Shown: one piece after another, positions 24,881 through 33,740 of the stretch
How the letters are laid out: every line of letters begins with the position of its first letter
Position numbering within the stretch: the stretch's first letter is position 1
Assembly (NCBI GenBank): GCA_036510575.1
Contig: DATCDR010000069.1
Span: 1-42,987 of the forward strand
DNA: 42,987 bases
Reading direction: 5' to 3'
From: DATCDR01 sp036510575
Lineage (GTDB): Bacteria > Actinomycetota > Acidimicrobiia > Acidimicrobiales > Bog-793
Position numbers and translations under genes: made by a program
Notes under the pieces: model-generated
Seen by the model: the letters and a program-made list of their open reading frames with translations, nothing else
Told to the model about the DNA's origin: nothing
Database searches by the model: none

Positions 24881-26149
24881 ATGGCGCTTCGTGACGCTTC
24901 GCCGCTTCACTTAAGTGATTGGAAGTCCAAGAGCGTCATCGGCGTGGCGCTCGTCGCGCTTTGCGCTGGCTTTGGTCAGTTCGGCGCTGTCGCCGCGCTA
25001 GGAAACGTCGCCAAGGGCTTCGGGCACGTTGTGTCGGGCACCACCATCGCCGATCAAGCTGGACTTTCCGGCACGACGATCGGAATCGGCCTCGGCGTCC
25101 TTCGTCTGGCCTCGTTGGTGGCGATGCCGCTTACCGCGATCGCGGACCGAATCGGCCGACGACGGGTGCTCCTTGGATGTTGTGCGATTGGATTAGTCGC
25201 GACGGTGGGCGCGTCCGCGAGCCCGAGCTTTTGGTGGTTCGTGGCGATCTTCGCCGTCGGCCGCCCGCTCCTTTCGGCTTCCACGGCCGTTGGAAGTGTC
25301 GTCGTCGCCGAGATCACCGACGCGCCCAATCGAGCCCGTGGGGTCGCACTGGTCACCGCCGGCTTCGGTGCCGGATCGGGGCTCGTCGCCCTCTTGCACG
25401 GAGCGGCGTCAGGCTTCTTTGGGTTTCGCGGTCTGTTCCTCTTGGCCGTCATTCCACTCGCCTTCATGCCGTTCATCGGTCGACTCGTCTCTGAGACAGG
25501 TCGCTTCGAGGTGGCGAAGGCGAGGTTCGCGACCGCGCCCCCGATGCTTGGCACCGGTCATCGACGACTCCTTGGTCGTCTAGTTGTTGTCGCGATGATC
25601 TCATTCGGCGTCGCCGAAACGAGCGGGCCCGCTACGGGATTCGTCTATCTCGACGCCCAGGACATCACGAAACTGGCGTCCGGCGTGGTGTCCGCGATGG
25701 TCCTCACGGCGGCTCTTACCGGCATCGTCGGGCTCTATCTAGGTCAGCTCCTCGCGGATCGATTGGGTCGTCGCCTAACGGGCATCGTCGCGATGATCGG
25801 TCTGGCGCTCGCCTCGATGGTCACTTACTCAGGTGGCCGATCGGAACTCTTTGTTGGGTATTCCTGCGGGATTTTCTTCACCGCTCTTTTGGCGCCGACC
25901 GCCGGCTCGTTCGTCAACGAGCTCTTCCCGACTGAGGTGCGGGCCCACGTAGCTGGTTGGCTGGTGATCTCGAGCGTGCTCGGAGCCATCGCCGGTCTGG
26001 TGGGATTTGGCGCGATCGCGGACGCCGGTGGTTCGCTTCGGGTAGCTGCCATCGTTGTCTTTGCGCCGACGATCGTGATCAGCTGGCTGTTCCTGGCGCT
26101 GCCTGAAACCAAAGGGCTTGAGCCCGAGGCCGTGCCGTCACCCGAGTAG
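24881..26149 (+). CDS. Major facilitator superfamily transporter
   Basis: The 422-residue membrane protein has about 12 hydrophobic segments and two copies of the MFS loop 2-3 signature: ADRIGRRRVLLG after segment 2 and ADRLGRRLTGIV in the second half. PETKGLE near the C-terminus resembles the sugar-porter type ending. The substrate cannot be read. There is no Shine-Dalgarno site; GATCCT lies 6 nt before the ATG, matching the leaderless layout seen elsewhere in the window. It stands alone between the protease and a convergent zinc-ribbon gene. Confidence 0.87.
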   Translation: MALRDASPLHLSDWKSKSVIGVALVALCAGFGQFGAVAALGNVAKGFGHVVSGTTIADQAGLSGTTIGIGLGVLRLASLVAMPLTAIADRIGRRRVLLGCCAIGLVATVGASASPSFWWFVAIFAVGRPLLSASTAVGSVVVAEITDAPNRARGVALVTAGFGAGSGLVALLHGAASGFFGFRGLFLLAVIPLAFMPFIGRLVSETGRFEVAKARFATAPPMLGTGHRRLLGRLVVVAMISFGVAETSGPATGFVYLDAQDITKLASGVVSAMVLTAALTGIVGLYLGQLLADRLGRRLTGIVAMIGLALASMVTYSGGRSELFVGYSCGIFFTALLAPTAGSFVNELFPTEVRAHVAGWLVISSVLGAIAGLVGFGAIADAGGSLRVAAIVVFAPTIVISWLFLALPETKGLEPEAVPSPE

Positions 26150-26168
26150 TGGCGAGCTCGCGGGCGCC

Positions 26169-26387
26169 TCAACACTCAGAGTTCGACGGGTTGGGACTTT
26201 GCAGCCAGTCGTAGGTGGCGCGGTCGACGAGTGGCCTCCCGCAGTTGAAGCAGAGCTCCTCCGTGCTCTCGATTCCGCACCGCGGGCAGCTCTTGAGGGC
26301 GGCAGCGAGGACAGGTTGCTGGGCGCCGGGGAACGGGGCCGCGGCAGCGAGATCGTCGTTCTGCTGTGTGCTGTCGGCGATAGTCAC
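26169..26387 (-). CDS. Small zinc-ribbon protein
   Basis: The 72-residue protein has a low-complexity N-terminus, then CPRCGIES...CFNCGRP. Two CxxC knuckles 13 residues apart should bind one zinc. The remainder (ATYDWLQSP) is short. Such stand-alone ribbons may bind proteins or nucleic acid; no function can be assigned. The start is GTG at 26387, with AGGTGA just upstream on its strand. It converges with the MFS gene, 19 bp apart. Confidence 0.7.
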   Translation of the reverse strand: MTIADSTQQNDDLAAAAPFPGAQQPVLAAALKSCPRCGIESTEELCFNCGRPLVDRATYDWLQSPNPSNSEC

Positions 26388-26700
26388 GCTTCACCTGCTT
26401 TCGAGGACTCGGTCCTCTTGGAGCGCGCTCACCGGAGCGGTCCCGGCAGAGACGCCACCTCATGGTGCGAACTCCGTATGTGTTCTTCGACCCTATCGGC
26501 AGCAACTGGCCTGATCGGGCGGGACGATTCCTCGGGAGGCATGGAACGGGGTTTCAGGCGCCGATCGACCTGGCGGCGGCTAGATGTGAGTCGGCGCGTG
26601 GACACCCAAGCGCTGCCGGGTGGAGGACGAACGCAACTGCTCGCTTTGCCGGGGACGACGGATTTTCGCGGCCTGGCGTCGGACACGCGAGACTGAAGGC
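26388..26700. other. Intergenic region without a supported gene
   Basis: These 313 bases separate the reverse zinc-ribbon gene from the forward cupin gene. Open frames here have no recognisable content. A 6-bp hairpin (GAGGAC 26403-26408, GTCCTC 26412-26417) lies 15 bases upstream of the zinc-ribbon start. GAGACT at 26689-26694 is a candidate -10 for the cupin gene. Confidence 0.6.
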
Positions 26701-27051
26701 GTGAACTTTCTCGACTTCGAAGAGCGGCCATGGGGCAGTTTCACGGTTCTTGTCGACGACGCCGACCACAAGGTGAAGTCAATCGTCGTCGCACCAGGCC
26801 AACGGCTCAGCTACCAGACTCATGCACGGCGTTCGGAGCATTGGTTCATCGTTCGCGGCGAGGGCTCGGTTGTACTCGACGGTGTGGCGCATGAGGTAGG
26901 ACCCGGGTCGACCATCGATGTGCCCCAGGGCATGGCACATCGAATCAAGAATGCCGGGGCCGAGGACCTGATATTCATCGAAGTCCAACACGGTGACTAC
27001 TTCGGCGAGGATGACATCGTTCGTCTCGACGACGACTTCGGTCGAGCCTGA
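26701..27051 (+). CDS. Stand-alone cupin, mannose-6-phosphate isomerase type II-like
   Basis: The 116-residue single-domain cupin matches the C-terminal isomerase domain of bifunctional ManC/AlgA proteins. It begins ERPWGSFTVLVDD. The metal-site strand is QRLSYQTHARRSEHWFIVRG and the second motif is IDVPQGMAHRIKNAG, with the tail EVQHGDYFGEDDIVRLDDDF, nearly a signature of that group. It may interconvert mannose-6-phosphate and fructose-6-phosphate, or act on another sugar. No guanylyltransferase partner is in the window. The start is GTG; GAAGG is too close to be a good ribosome site, whereas GAGACT lies exactly 6 nt upstream, so a leaderless start is possible. Confidence 0.8.
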   Translation: MNFLDFEERPWGSFTVLVDDADHKVKSIVVAPGQRLSYQTHARRSEHWFIVRGEGSVVLDGVAHEVGPGSTIDVPQGMAHRIKNAGAEDLIFIEVQHGDYFGEDDIVRLDDDFGRA

Positions 27052-27252
27052 GAGCTGCTCGCCGACTGGCAGGGAGACGCTGACCTACGGGCGTCTTGAG
27101 TAGGCGCAGCGTCGTTGCTTCCGAGTGTGCGTCAGCTGAGTTGGACAAGCGGGTGCTTGCGCGGCGAGCATCGGGTTCTGGCGTTCGGTGGAAAGCTGTC
27201 GGAGCCGAGCAACGCCGCACGCCAGGGGCGGGCGGCTCGAAAGTGGGGGATC

Positions 27253-27804
27253 GTGCCAAGAATTGAACTCATCACCGAAAAGTCCGAGATCGGCGAGGAG
27301 CAGTACGCCGAGTTCGATCACATCGTCGAGGTGCTCCATCGCGTCGGAGGTCCGTTTTCGATCATGATGCACAGTCCTGGCCTTGCCGAGAAGGTCATGA
27401 GCGCAGGTGCGCAGGTGCGGCTCGGCTCGACGCTCAGCCCGGTCGAGCGCGAGATCGCAGTGATCTCCACCTCGCGAGAGAAAGATGCCGCCTACGAGTG
27501 GAACTCTCACGTGGTCACCGGCAGGAATGCCGGGATGCGCGAAGAGGTCATCGACGCGATTCGTTCGAAGGCCGACGTCTCTGGCCTTGAGCCCGATGAG
27601 CGCGACATCGTGTTGTTCGTGCGGCAGCTGCTCCGCACCAACCGCGTCGAGCAGTCGCTCTTTGACGACCTCGTATCGCGCCATAGCCAGCGCTGGGTGG
27701 TCGAGCTTGCCGCGACCGTTGGTCAATACCAGTACATCGCGGCGATCAACAACACTTTCGAGCTCCTGCCCGGACCTGACGCCGATCCGCTTCCTATCAT
27801 CTGA
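27253..27804 (+). CDS. Carboxymuconolactone decarboxylase-like protein
   Basis: The 183-residue all-helical protein belongs to the CMD/AhpD-like family. Its core segments are LSPVEREIAVISTSREKDAA, EWNSHVVTGRNAGMREEVID and DERDIVLFVRQLLRTNRVEQ. The AhpD CxxC redox pair is absent, so alkylhydroperoxidase activity is unlikely and a gamma-carboxymuconolactone decarboxylase-type or other role fits better. The GTG at 27253 follows a G-rich site and is where similarity begins. It lies 157 bp before the molybdenum hydroxylase genes on the same strand and could belong to the same catabolic unit, but a shared transcript is not shown. Confidence 0.8.
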   Translation: MPRIELITEKSEIGEEQYAEFDHIVEVLHRVGGPFSIMMHSPGLAEKVMSAGAQVRLGSTLSPVEREIAVISTSREKDAAYEWNSHVVTGRNAGMREEVIDAIRSKADVSGLEPDERDIVLFVRQLLRTNRVEQSLFDDLVSRHSQRWVVELAATVGQYQYIAAINNTFELLPGPDADPLPII

Positions 27805-27961
27805 CGAAGCGCTCCCTGGGGGTTGCTCGCTGGCCGCCGGAGGTTAAAGGATTCACCAGGTGGCGGGCCGCGCGTCCTCGCCTACAGTACGTCGTAGGTG
27901 GTATCGAGCCGCTCGTCGAAGGCGGCGCGGTCGCCATCTCGTGAGTTGAAAGGGAAGCGTC

Positions 27962-30334
27962 GTGCCAGGGTCACTGCTCGGGAATGCTGTTCGACGGGTC
28001 GAGGATCCGGAGCTTCTCGTCGGTGACGCGCGCTATGTCGACGATCTGCCGATCGACGCTCTGTTGCATCTGAGCTTCGTTCGCAGTCCCTACCCACACG
28101 CGAAGATCGTTTCAATCGACGTAGACGCGGCGCGGTCGATGCCGGGCGTCGTAGCCGTGTACACCTTCGCCGACCTCGGTGTTGCCTCGTCCGCGTCCGG
28201 CATGGGCATGAACCCGAAGGTTCAGCGTGCGCCACTCGTCGAGGACGAGGCTCGTTTCGCCGGCGACACCGTCGCCGTAGTCGTCGCAGAGCGACTTGCC
28301 CAGGCTGTCGATGCGACCGAGGCGGTCGAGGTGGACTACGACGTATTGCCTGCTGTCGCGGACCTAGACGCTGCCATGGCCATCGACGCACCACTCGTCT
28401 TTGCTGAGCTCGGCTCGAACCTCTACACCGGCTCGCGTGAGCCGAGCGACGAGGATCCGATGGCAGGGGCCGACGTGGTCGTCCGCGGACGGTTCGAGAA
28501 CCAGCGAGTTGCCGTCGCGCCGATGGAAGGCAACGCCATCGCCGTGGTACCTGGTGGGATAGGTGACGAATTCGACCTCACGGTGCACGTTGCTACCCAG
28601 ATGCCGCATCGCTTGAAGGATGCGGCTGTCGCGTTGTTCGGCCTCGACCCTGCGCGGATTCGCGTGGTATCACCGTTCGTAGGTGGGGGCTTTGGCGGAA
28701 AGACGGGACTCTGTGCAGAGTTCGCGACGGCGATCGCTGTCGTCCGCCTGCTCGGTCGCCCGGTCAAGTGGATCGAGACGAGGTCGGAAAACCTGGTCGG
28801 GATGGATGGCCGGAGCCAGGTCCAGTACGTGGAGATGGGCTTTCGCAGCTCCGGTGAGATCGTCGGGCTCCGTGGCAGGGTTATCGGTGACTCGGGTGCC
28901 TACGGCGGCTTCGGTGGGTTTTTGGCGATGGGGCCGACGCGCAACATGGCCCAGGGGCCGTACAAGATTCCAAAAATTCGCTTCGACGTGGCGGTCGCGC
29001 TGACGAACACCTCGATGACCGGCGCCTTCCGCGGTGCAGGGCGGCCAGAGGCGACGGCGATGTTGGAGCGGCTGATGGACATGGGTGCTGACGACCTCGG
29101 TATCGACCCTGCTGAGCTTCGAAGAATGAACTTCCTCACCCCTGACCAGTTCCCCTACACCACGGTGACGGGCATGCTCTATGACTGCGGAGAGTACGAG
29201 CGAGCCCTTGACGCGGCGCTCGCCGCCGCCGACTACGCGACGCTCCGGAAGGAGCAGGCAGTGAGGCGCGAGCGCGGCGATCGGCTACAACTCGGCATCG
29301 GCGTCAGCTCCTACGTCGAGATCACTGCAGGTGGCACCGGCGGCGAATTCGGCGCCGTCGAGGTCCATCCGGACGGCACCGCGACGATCCGGGTCGGCAC
29401 CGCGGGCTCGGGTCAGGGGCATGCGACGTCCTTTTCGATGATCGTGGCGGATCGACTGGGCCTTCCTCTCGAGTCGATCAAATTTGTGCAGTCCGACACC
29501 GCTCAGGTCCCACGAGGGGGCGGCACGGTCGGATCTCGCTCGCTCCAGCTCGGCGGCTCCGCGATCTCAGACGCCGCCAAGCTCGTCTTGGACATGGGGC
29601 GTGAGCTCGCAGCCGAGCTGCTCGAGGCCGATCCAGCCGACGTCGTCGTGAACGACGAGGGCAGTCTCGGAGTGGTGGGTGTCCCAGCGCGGGCGATTCC
29701 GTGGTCGAAGCTCGCCGCTTTATCTGCCGAGCGCGGCGAGACGCTCGCGGCAGGTGTGGACTTCACGCCACCCGGCGCGACCTTCCCGTTCGGCAGTCAC
29801 GTCTCGCTGGTCGAGGTCGACCTCGACACCGGAAAGGTGACGCCGATCCGGCACATCGCGGTCGACGACGCCGGCAGGATCTTGAACCCGCTTCTCGTCA
29901 CCGGCCAGCAGCACGGCGGCATCGCGCAAGGAATGGCGCAGGCTCTTTGGGAGCATCTGGCCTACGACGAGGAGGCCAATCCGGTCACTGGAACCTTCGC
30001 CACCTACGGCATCCCGTCCGCAGCCGAGGTGCCGTCGTATGAGGCGAGCAACACCGAGACGCCAACGGCGTACAACCCGCTCGGCGCGAAGGGCATCGGC
30101 GAGTCGGGCACGATCGGCGCGACGCCTTCGGTGCAAAACGCGGTGGTCGATGCGCTCTCCTACCTCGGTGTGCGCCACGTCGACATGCCGTGCACTCCCG
30201 AACGCGTGTGGCGTGCGATCGTTGCCGCGAAGTCAGGGGCTCCCGAAGAGCCGTGGCGCGAGCCGCCGGCGATTTTTAAAACGCTGCCCGATCGGGTGGA
30301 ACGCGCTCGCCCGGGCGACGAAGAGACGCATTAG
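27962..30334 (+). CDS. Molybdenum hydroxylase, large (Mo-binding) subunit, form II CoxL/XDH type
   Basis: The 790-residue protein is the catalytic chain of a xanthine oxidase-family enzyme, carrying the molybdopterin cytosine dinucleotide cofactor. It starts LLGNAVRRVEDPELLVGDAR and has VVSPFVGGGFGGKTG and the active-site loop AFRGAGR (355-361). This is the form II pattern (AYRGAGR); true aerobic CO dehydrogenase has AYRCSFR with the Cu-binding Cys. The catalytic Glu is in GAKGIGESGTIG (Glu714). It therefore probably hydroxylates an organic substrate such as an N-heterocycle, aldehyde or nicotinate-like compound, not CO. GGGAAG precedes the GTG start. Gene order is L-S-M, unlike the M-S-L of cox operons. 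Confidence 0.92.
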   Translation: MPGSLLGNAVRRVEDPELLVGDARYVDDLPIDALLHLSFVRSPYPHAKIVSIDVDAARSMPGVVAVYTFADLGVASSASGMGMNPKVQRAPLVEDEARFAGDTVAVVVAERLAQAVDATEAVEVDYDVLPAVADLDAAMAIDAPLVFAELGSNLYTGSREPSDEDPMAGADVVVRGRFENQRVAVAPMEGNAIAVVPGGIGDEFDLTVHVATQMPHRLKDAAVALFGLDPARIRVVSPFVGGGFGGKTGLCAEFATAIAVVRLLGRPVKWIETRSENLVGMDGRSQVQYVEMGFRSSGEIVGLRGRVIGDSGAYGGFGGFLAMGPTRNMAQGPYKIPKIRFDVAVALTNTSMTGAFRGAGRPEATAMLERLMDMGADDLGIDPAELRRMNFLTPDQFPYTTVTGMLYDCGEYERALDAALAAADYATLRKEQAVRRERGDRLQLGIGVSSYVEITAGGTGGEFGAVEVHPDGTATIRVGTAGSGQGHATSFSMIVADRLGLPLESIKFVQSDTAQVPRGGGTVGSRSLQLGGSAISDAAKLVLDMGRELAAELLEADPADVVVNDEGSLGVVGVPARAIPWSKLAALSAERGETLAAGVDFTPPGATFPFGSHVSLVEVDLDTGKVTPIRHIAVDDAGRILNPLLVTGQQHGGIAQGMAQALWEHLAYDEEANPVTGTFATYGIPSAAEVPSYEASNTETPTAYNPLGAKGIGESGTIGATPSVQNAVVDALSYLGVRHVDMPCTPERVWRAIVAAKSGAPEEPWREPPAIFKTLPDRVERARPGDEETH

Positions 30335-30347
30335 GAGAGGGAGACCT

Positions 30348-30809
30348 ATGGAAATCACGCTGAGCGTGAACGACGAGACGATTCGACGCGACGTCGAGGA
30401 TCGGACACTTCTGGTGTTCTTCCTTCGCGAGACCTTGGAGCTCACCGGCACGAAGATCGGATGCGACACGACGAGCTGTGGGGCCTGCACCGTTTTACTG
30501 AACGGGCAGTCGGTGAAGTCGTGCACCGTGCTCGCCGCCCAGGCCGACGGCTGTGACATCATCACGATCGAAGGACTGGCCGACGGAGATCAGCTCCACC
30601 CGATGCAGGAGGCGTTCCGGGAGAACCATGGCCTGCAGTGTGGCTACTGCACTCCAGGGATGGTGCTCGCCTCGATCTCGCTGCTCGCCGAGCTCGACGA
30701 GGTGACCGAGGCGTCCGTTCGAAACGGACTCGAGGGCAACCTCTGTCGATGCACGGGCTACCACAACATCGTGAAGGCTGTTCTTGCCGCAGCTGAGGCG
30801 GCGTCGTGA
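30348..30809 (+). CDS. Molybdenum hydroxylase, small [2Fe-2S] subunit
   Basis: The 153-residue protein carries both [2Fe-2S] clusters of the hydroxylase. A plant-ferredoxin cluster is bound by Cys39, 44, 47 and 59 (KIGCDTTSCGACTVLLNGQ), and a second helical cluster by Cys98, 101, 133 and 135 (LQCGYCTPGM, GNLCRCTGYH). Electrons pass from the Mo site to FAD on the medium subunit. A strong site (GGAGAGGGAG) precedes the ATG at 30348, 13 bp after the large subunit. Its stop overlaps the start of the next gene (GTGA), so the subunits are made together. Confidence 0.96.
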   Translation: MEITLSVNDETIRRDVEDRTLLVFFLRETLELTGTKIGCDTTSCGACTVLLNGQSVKSCTVLAAQADGCDIITIEGLADGDQLHPMQEAFRENHGLQCGYCTPGMVLASISLLAELDEVTEASVRNGLEGNLCRCTGYHNIVKAVLAAAEAAS

Positions 30810-31624
30810 TCCCCCCGGCGTTTACGTACCTCCGGCCGACCTCGGTCGAGGAGGCGATTGCACTCATCGCCGCGGATGAGGACGCGAAGGTGCTCGCAGG
30901 TGGTCACTCGTTGTTGCCGATCATGAAGCTTCGGCTAGCGGCGCCTACCGCGCTCGTTGACATCGGCCGGATCGAGGGCCTCTCCTACGTTCGGGAGGCA
31001 GCCGATGTTGTCTCCATCGGAGCGCTGACTCGTCACCACGACGTGGCGACGTCCTCGTTGCTCGCGGAGCTGGTTCCGCTCCTTGCCGAGGCCGCCAGCT
31101 TCGTCGGTGATCCGCAGGTTCGCCACCGTGGCACCATCGGCGGCTCCATCGTGCACGGCGACCCTGCCTCTGATCTTCCGGCGGCGATCTTGGCCCTTGA
31201 CGCGAGCCTTGTACTCGTCGGGCCGACCGGCACCCGGGTCGTACCGGCGTCTCAGTTCTTCCTCGGATTCCTCGAAACCGCCACGGCGCCGGACGAGATC
31301 CTGACCGAGATACAGGTCCCGGTCGCGACCGGCGGGTTCGGATTCGAGAAGTTCACGCGCCGGGCACAGGACTGGGCGATCGTCGGTGTCGCGTGCCAGC
31401 GACGAGGCGATGACGTCGCCGTGGCGCTCGTGAACATGGCTCCCACGCCGGTTCGGGCCTCCGCTACGGAGGCAGCGATCAGTGCGGGGCAGGGCCTAGA
31501 CGCAGCGGCGGCGCTCTCTCACGAGGGCACCGATCCCGTCTCGGACCAAAGTGCTTCGAGCGAGTATCGCCGACACCTCGCCCACGTGCTCACCGCCCGA
31601 GCGCTCGCGAAGGCCGGCTTTTGA
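30806..31624 (+). CDS. Molybdenum hydroxylase, medium (FAD-binding) subunit
   Basis: The 272-residue protein is the flavoprotein subunit. FAD-binding segments are LAGGHSLLPIMKLR (from residue 30) and HRGTIGGSIVHGDPASDLPA. The C-terminal CO dehydrogenase flavoprotein domain follows, with FEKFTRRAQDWAIVGVA. It passes electrons to an acceptor that cannot be told from sequence. It starts with GTG overlapping the small-subunit stop and ends TTGA, overlapping the start of the AAA gene, so four consecutive genes here are translationally linked. Confidence 0.95.
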   Translation: MIPPAFTYLRPTSVEEAIALIAADEDAKVLAGGHSLLPIMKLRLAAPTALVDIGRIEGLSYVREAADVVSIGALTRHHDVATSSLLAELVPLLAEAASFVGDPQVRHRGTIGGSIVHGDPASDLPAAILALDASLVLVGPTGTRVVPASQFFLGFLETATAPDEILTEIQVPVATGGFGFEKFTRRAQDWAIVGVACQRRGDDVAVALVNMAPTPVRASATEAAISAGQGLDAAAALSHEGTDPVSDQSASSEYRRHLAHVLTARALAKAGF

Positions 31625-32550
31625 GCGAGAATGACGCCACCGGGCAGCTGCCAGGCCTGGCATCGCCGACTGCACTGCAGAGTGCTCTCCTTGAGCAGCA
31701 CTACCTCGCTGACGAGGGACTCGCGACGGTCGCGTTTCTCGCGGTGCGGATGGCGCGGCCACTCTTCTTAGAGGGTGAACCTGGCGCAGGGAAGACAGAG
31801 CTCGCACGAGCCCTCTCGCTCGTCACTGGAGGCGAGCTCATTCGCTTGCAGTGCTACGAAGGGATCGACGTCGCCCAGGCGCTTTACGAGTGGGACTACT
31901 CGCGCCAGCTTCTCCACCTGCGCGCGAGTGAGAGCCGCGGCGGTGCGGCCATTGGGGAGGTCGAGGACGAGATCTACAGTGAGCGATTCCTGGTCCGCCG
32001 ACCGCTGCTTCGTGCACTAGCTGCCGGCGCCGACGAGGCCAGACCGGTGCTGTTGATCGATGAGATCGATCGAGCAGACGACGAGTTCGAGGCCTTCTTG
32101 TTGGAGCTGTTGTCGGAGTACGCAGTGACGATCCCCGAGCTCGGCACGATCCGCGCGACGACGCCGCCGATCGTCGTGCTGACGTCGAATCGGACGCGGG
32201 ACGTGCACGACGCTTTGAAGCGACGCTCGCTCTATCACTGGGTGGAGCACCCAGACTTCGAGCGAGAGGTCGCGATCGTAACGACGCGTCTGCCACAAGT
32301 TGATGTTGGTCTCGCTCGGCAGGTGACCGCTGCGGTGCAGGCGATGCGCGAGCTGGCGCTCTACAAGCCACCTGGAGTCGCGGAGACCATCGACTGGACC
32401 GAGTCACTGGTATTGCTTGGTCACCGGGCGCTCGATGCGAAGGTCGCTGAGGAGACGCTCGGCGTCGTTCTCAAGTATCGCGAAGACGCCGATCTCGTCC
32501 GGAGAGAGGGCTTGAGCGAGATCGAGCGACGCGCCGCGGCGCGAGCATGA
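31621..32550 (+). CDS. MoxR-type AAA+ ATPase (CoxD-like)
   Basis: The 309-residue ATPase has Walker A GEPGAGKTE (52-60), Walker B VLLIDEIDR (about 143-151), and sensor 1 in IVVLTSNRTRDVHDALKRRS, ending with the small helical AAA lid. CoxD-like members help insert or mature the metal centre of molybdenum hydroxylases together with a VWA partner. The only overlapping start is TTG at 31621 (TTGA with the previous stop); no ATG or GTG lies near, so TTG is accepted on coupling grounds. It overlaps the next gene by 4 bp (ATGA). Confidence 0.92.
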   Translation: MSENDATGQLPGLASPTALQSALLEQHYLADEGLATVAFLAVRMARPLFLEGEPGAGKTELARALSLVTGGELIRLQCYEGIDVAQALYEWDYSRQLLHLRASESRGGAAIGEVEDEIYSERFLVRRPLLRALAAGADEARPVLLIDEIDRADDEFEAFLLELLSEYAVTIPELGTIRATTPPIVVLTSNRTRDVHDALKRRSLYHWVEHPDFEREVAIVTTRLPQVDVGLARQVTAAVQAMRELALYKPPGVAETIDWTESLVLLGHRALDAKVAEETLGVVLKYREDADLVRREGLSEIERRAAARA

Positions 32551-33704
32551 CGGTTGCGCTGAGCGACGATGCTGCGCTCGGCGCACACGTCGCCACGGCG
32601 TTTGCGGCGGTACTGCGGAGGCATGGCCTGGTCGCGCCGCTCTCCTCGGTTCTTACCTTCGCCGAGGCGCTATCTAGCGTGGGGCTTTCGAGCGAGCGTG
32701 CGCTCTACTGGACAGGCCGCAGCATCTTCGTGCACGGTCCAGATGAGGTCGTCGCCTACAACACAGCCTTCTACACCTACTGGCGCACACCGCCCGACTC
32801 CTTTGGGAGCGAGCGCCCGCCGATCCTCGTGATAGCTCCGACGCCAAGCGACGCTGCGGCTCCCGAGGACGACGGCGGCGACTCGTCGGAGACTGACACG
32901 AAGGGGTCCTCCTTCTCCGCCGCCGAGCGGCTCTTTCGGGCAGACCTCGCCACGCTAAGTGACGCCGAGCTCGGCGAAGCGATCGCCATGCTCGCGACGC
33001 TCAAGCGAGAGCGGGATGTGCGATCGACGCGCCGGCTCGGTCCGGGGCGCGATGGACGACTGGACCTTCGTCGAAGTGTTGCCTCTGCTGTCAAGCGTGA
33101 TGGCGAGGTCATCGGGGAGCATCATCTCGAGCGTCGACAACGCGAGCGCAGGATCGTGGTGCTGTGTGACGTATCGGGCTCCATGGAGCCCTACTCCCGG
33201 GCCATGTTGCGCCTCGCACACGTGCTGGCCCAGGGTTCGGCACCGATCGAGGTCTTTGCGATGGGCACGCGCCTCACGCGCCTTACCCGCCGGCTCGCGA
33301 CGCGCGATGCCAACCTCGCACTCCAGAGTGCGACCGCTGCCATCCCGGATTACTCCGGCGGCACGCGCCTCGGCGAGGCGCTTGGTGAGTTCAACTCCTC
33401 CTTCGGCGTACGGGGCGCGGCTAGGGGCGCGACCGTCGTGATCTGTTCGGACGGCATCGACCGCGGCTCACCAGAGCTCATCTCCTCTGAGATGGCTCGG
33501 CTGTCGAGGGTCGCACACCGGATCATATGGGTGAACCCCCTCGCTGCGTCACCAGGATATGAGCCGCTCGCTCGAGGCATGGCGGCTGCGATGCCATTCA
33601 TCGACCGATTTCTTCCGGGCGATACGACCGGAGCTCTCGACGTCGTGCTGCGGGCGATCACCACAGCCGCGCGTCATCGTCTGCCCTACGCGCTTCCCGC
33701 GTAG
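32547..33704 (+). CDS. VWA-domain protein (CoxE-like)
   Basis: The 385-residue protein has an N-terminal helical half with an acidic low-complexity stretch (about residues 95-120). A C-terminal von Willebrand A domain follows, with an intact MIDAS: Asp208, Ser210 and Ser212 in VVLCDVSGSMEPYS. CoxE proteins pair with the CoxD-type ATPase in a chelatase-like fashion for cofactor maturation of the hydroxylase. The ATG overlaps the CoxD stop (ATGA). The remaining cox accessory genes (coxF, coxG) are not present here, although an XdhC-like protein might exist elsewhere. Confidence 0.92.
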   Translation: MTVALSDDAALGAHVATAFAAVLRRHGLVAPLSSVLTFAEALSSVGLSSERALYWTGRSIFVHGPDEVVAYNTAFYTYWRTPPDSFGSERPPILVIAPTPSDAAAPEDDGGDSSETDTKGSSFSAAERLFRADLATLSDAELGEAIAMLATLKRERDVRSTRRLGPGRDGRLDLRRSVASAVKRDGEVIGEHHLERRQRERRIVVLCDVSGSMEPYSRAMLRLAHVLAQGSAPIEVFAMGTRLTRLTRRLATRDANLALQSATAAIPDYSGGTRLGEALGEFNSSFGVRGAARGATVVICSDGIDRGSPELISSEMARLSRVAHRIIWVNPLAASPGYEPLARGMAAAMPFIDRFLPGDTTGALDVVLRAITTAARHRLPYALPA

Positions 33705-33740
33705 CTGGCGTAACTGCTGCTGGTATTGGAGGAGATCTTC

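Noticed and set aside
26388..26700. Several short open frames in the gap before the cupin gene.
   Set aside because: None has a ribosome site, a leaderless signal or a protein-like composition.
27962..33704. Aerobic carbon monoxide dehydrogenase operon (coxMSL plus coxDE).
   Set aside because: The large subunit has AFRGAGR instead of the form I AYRCSFR loop with its copper-binding Cys, and the gene order is L-S-M. CO oxidation is therefore not claimed.
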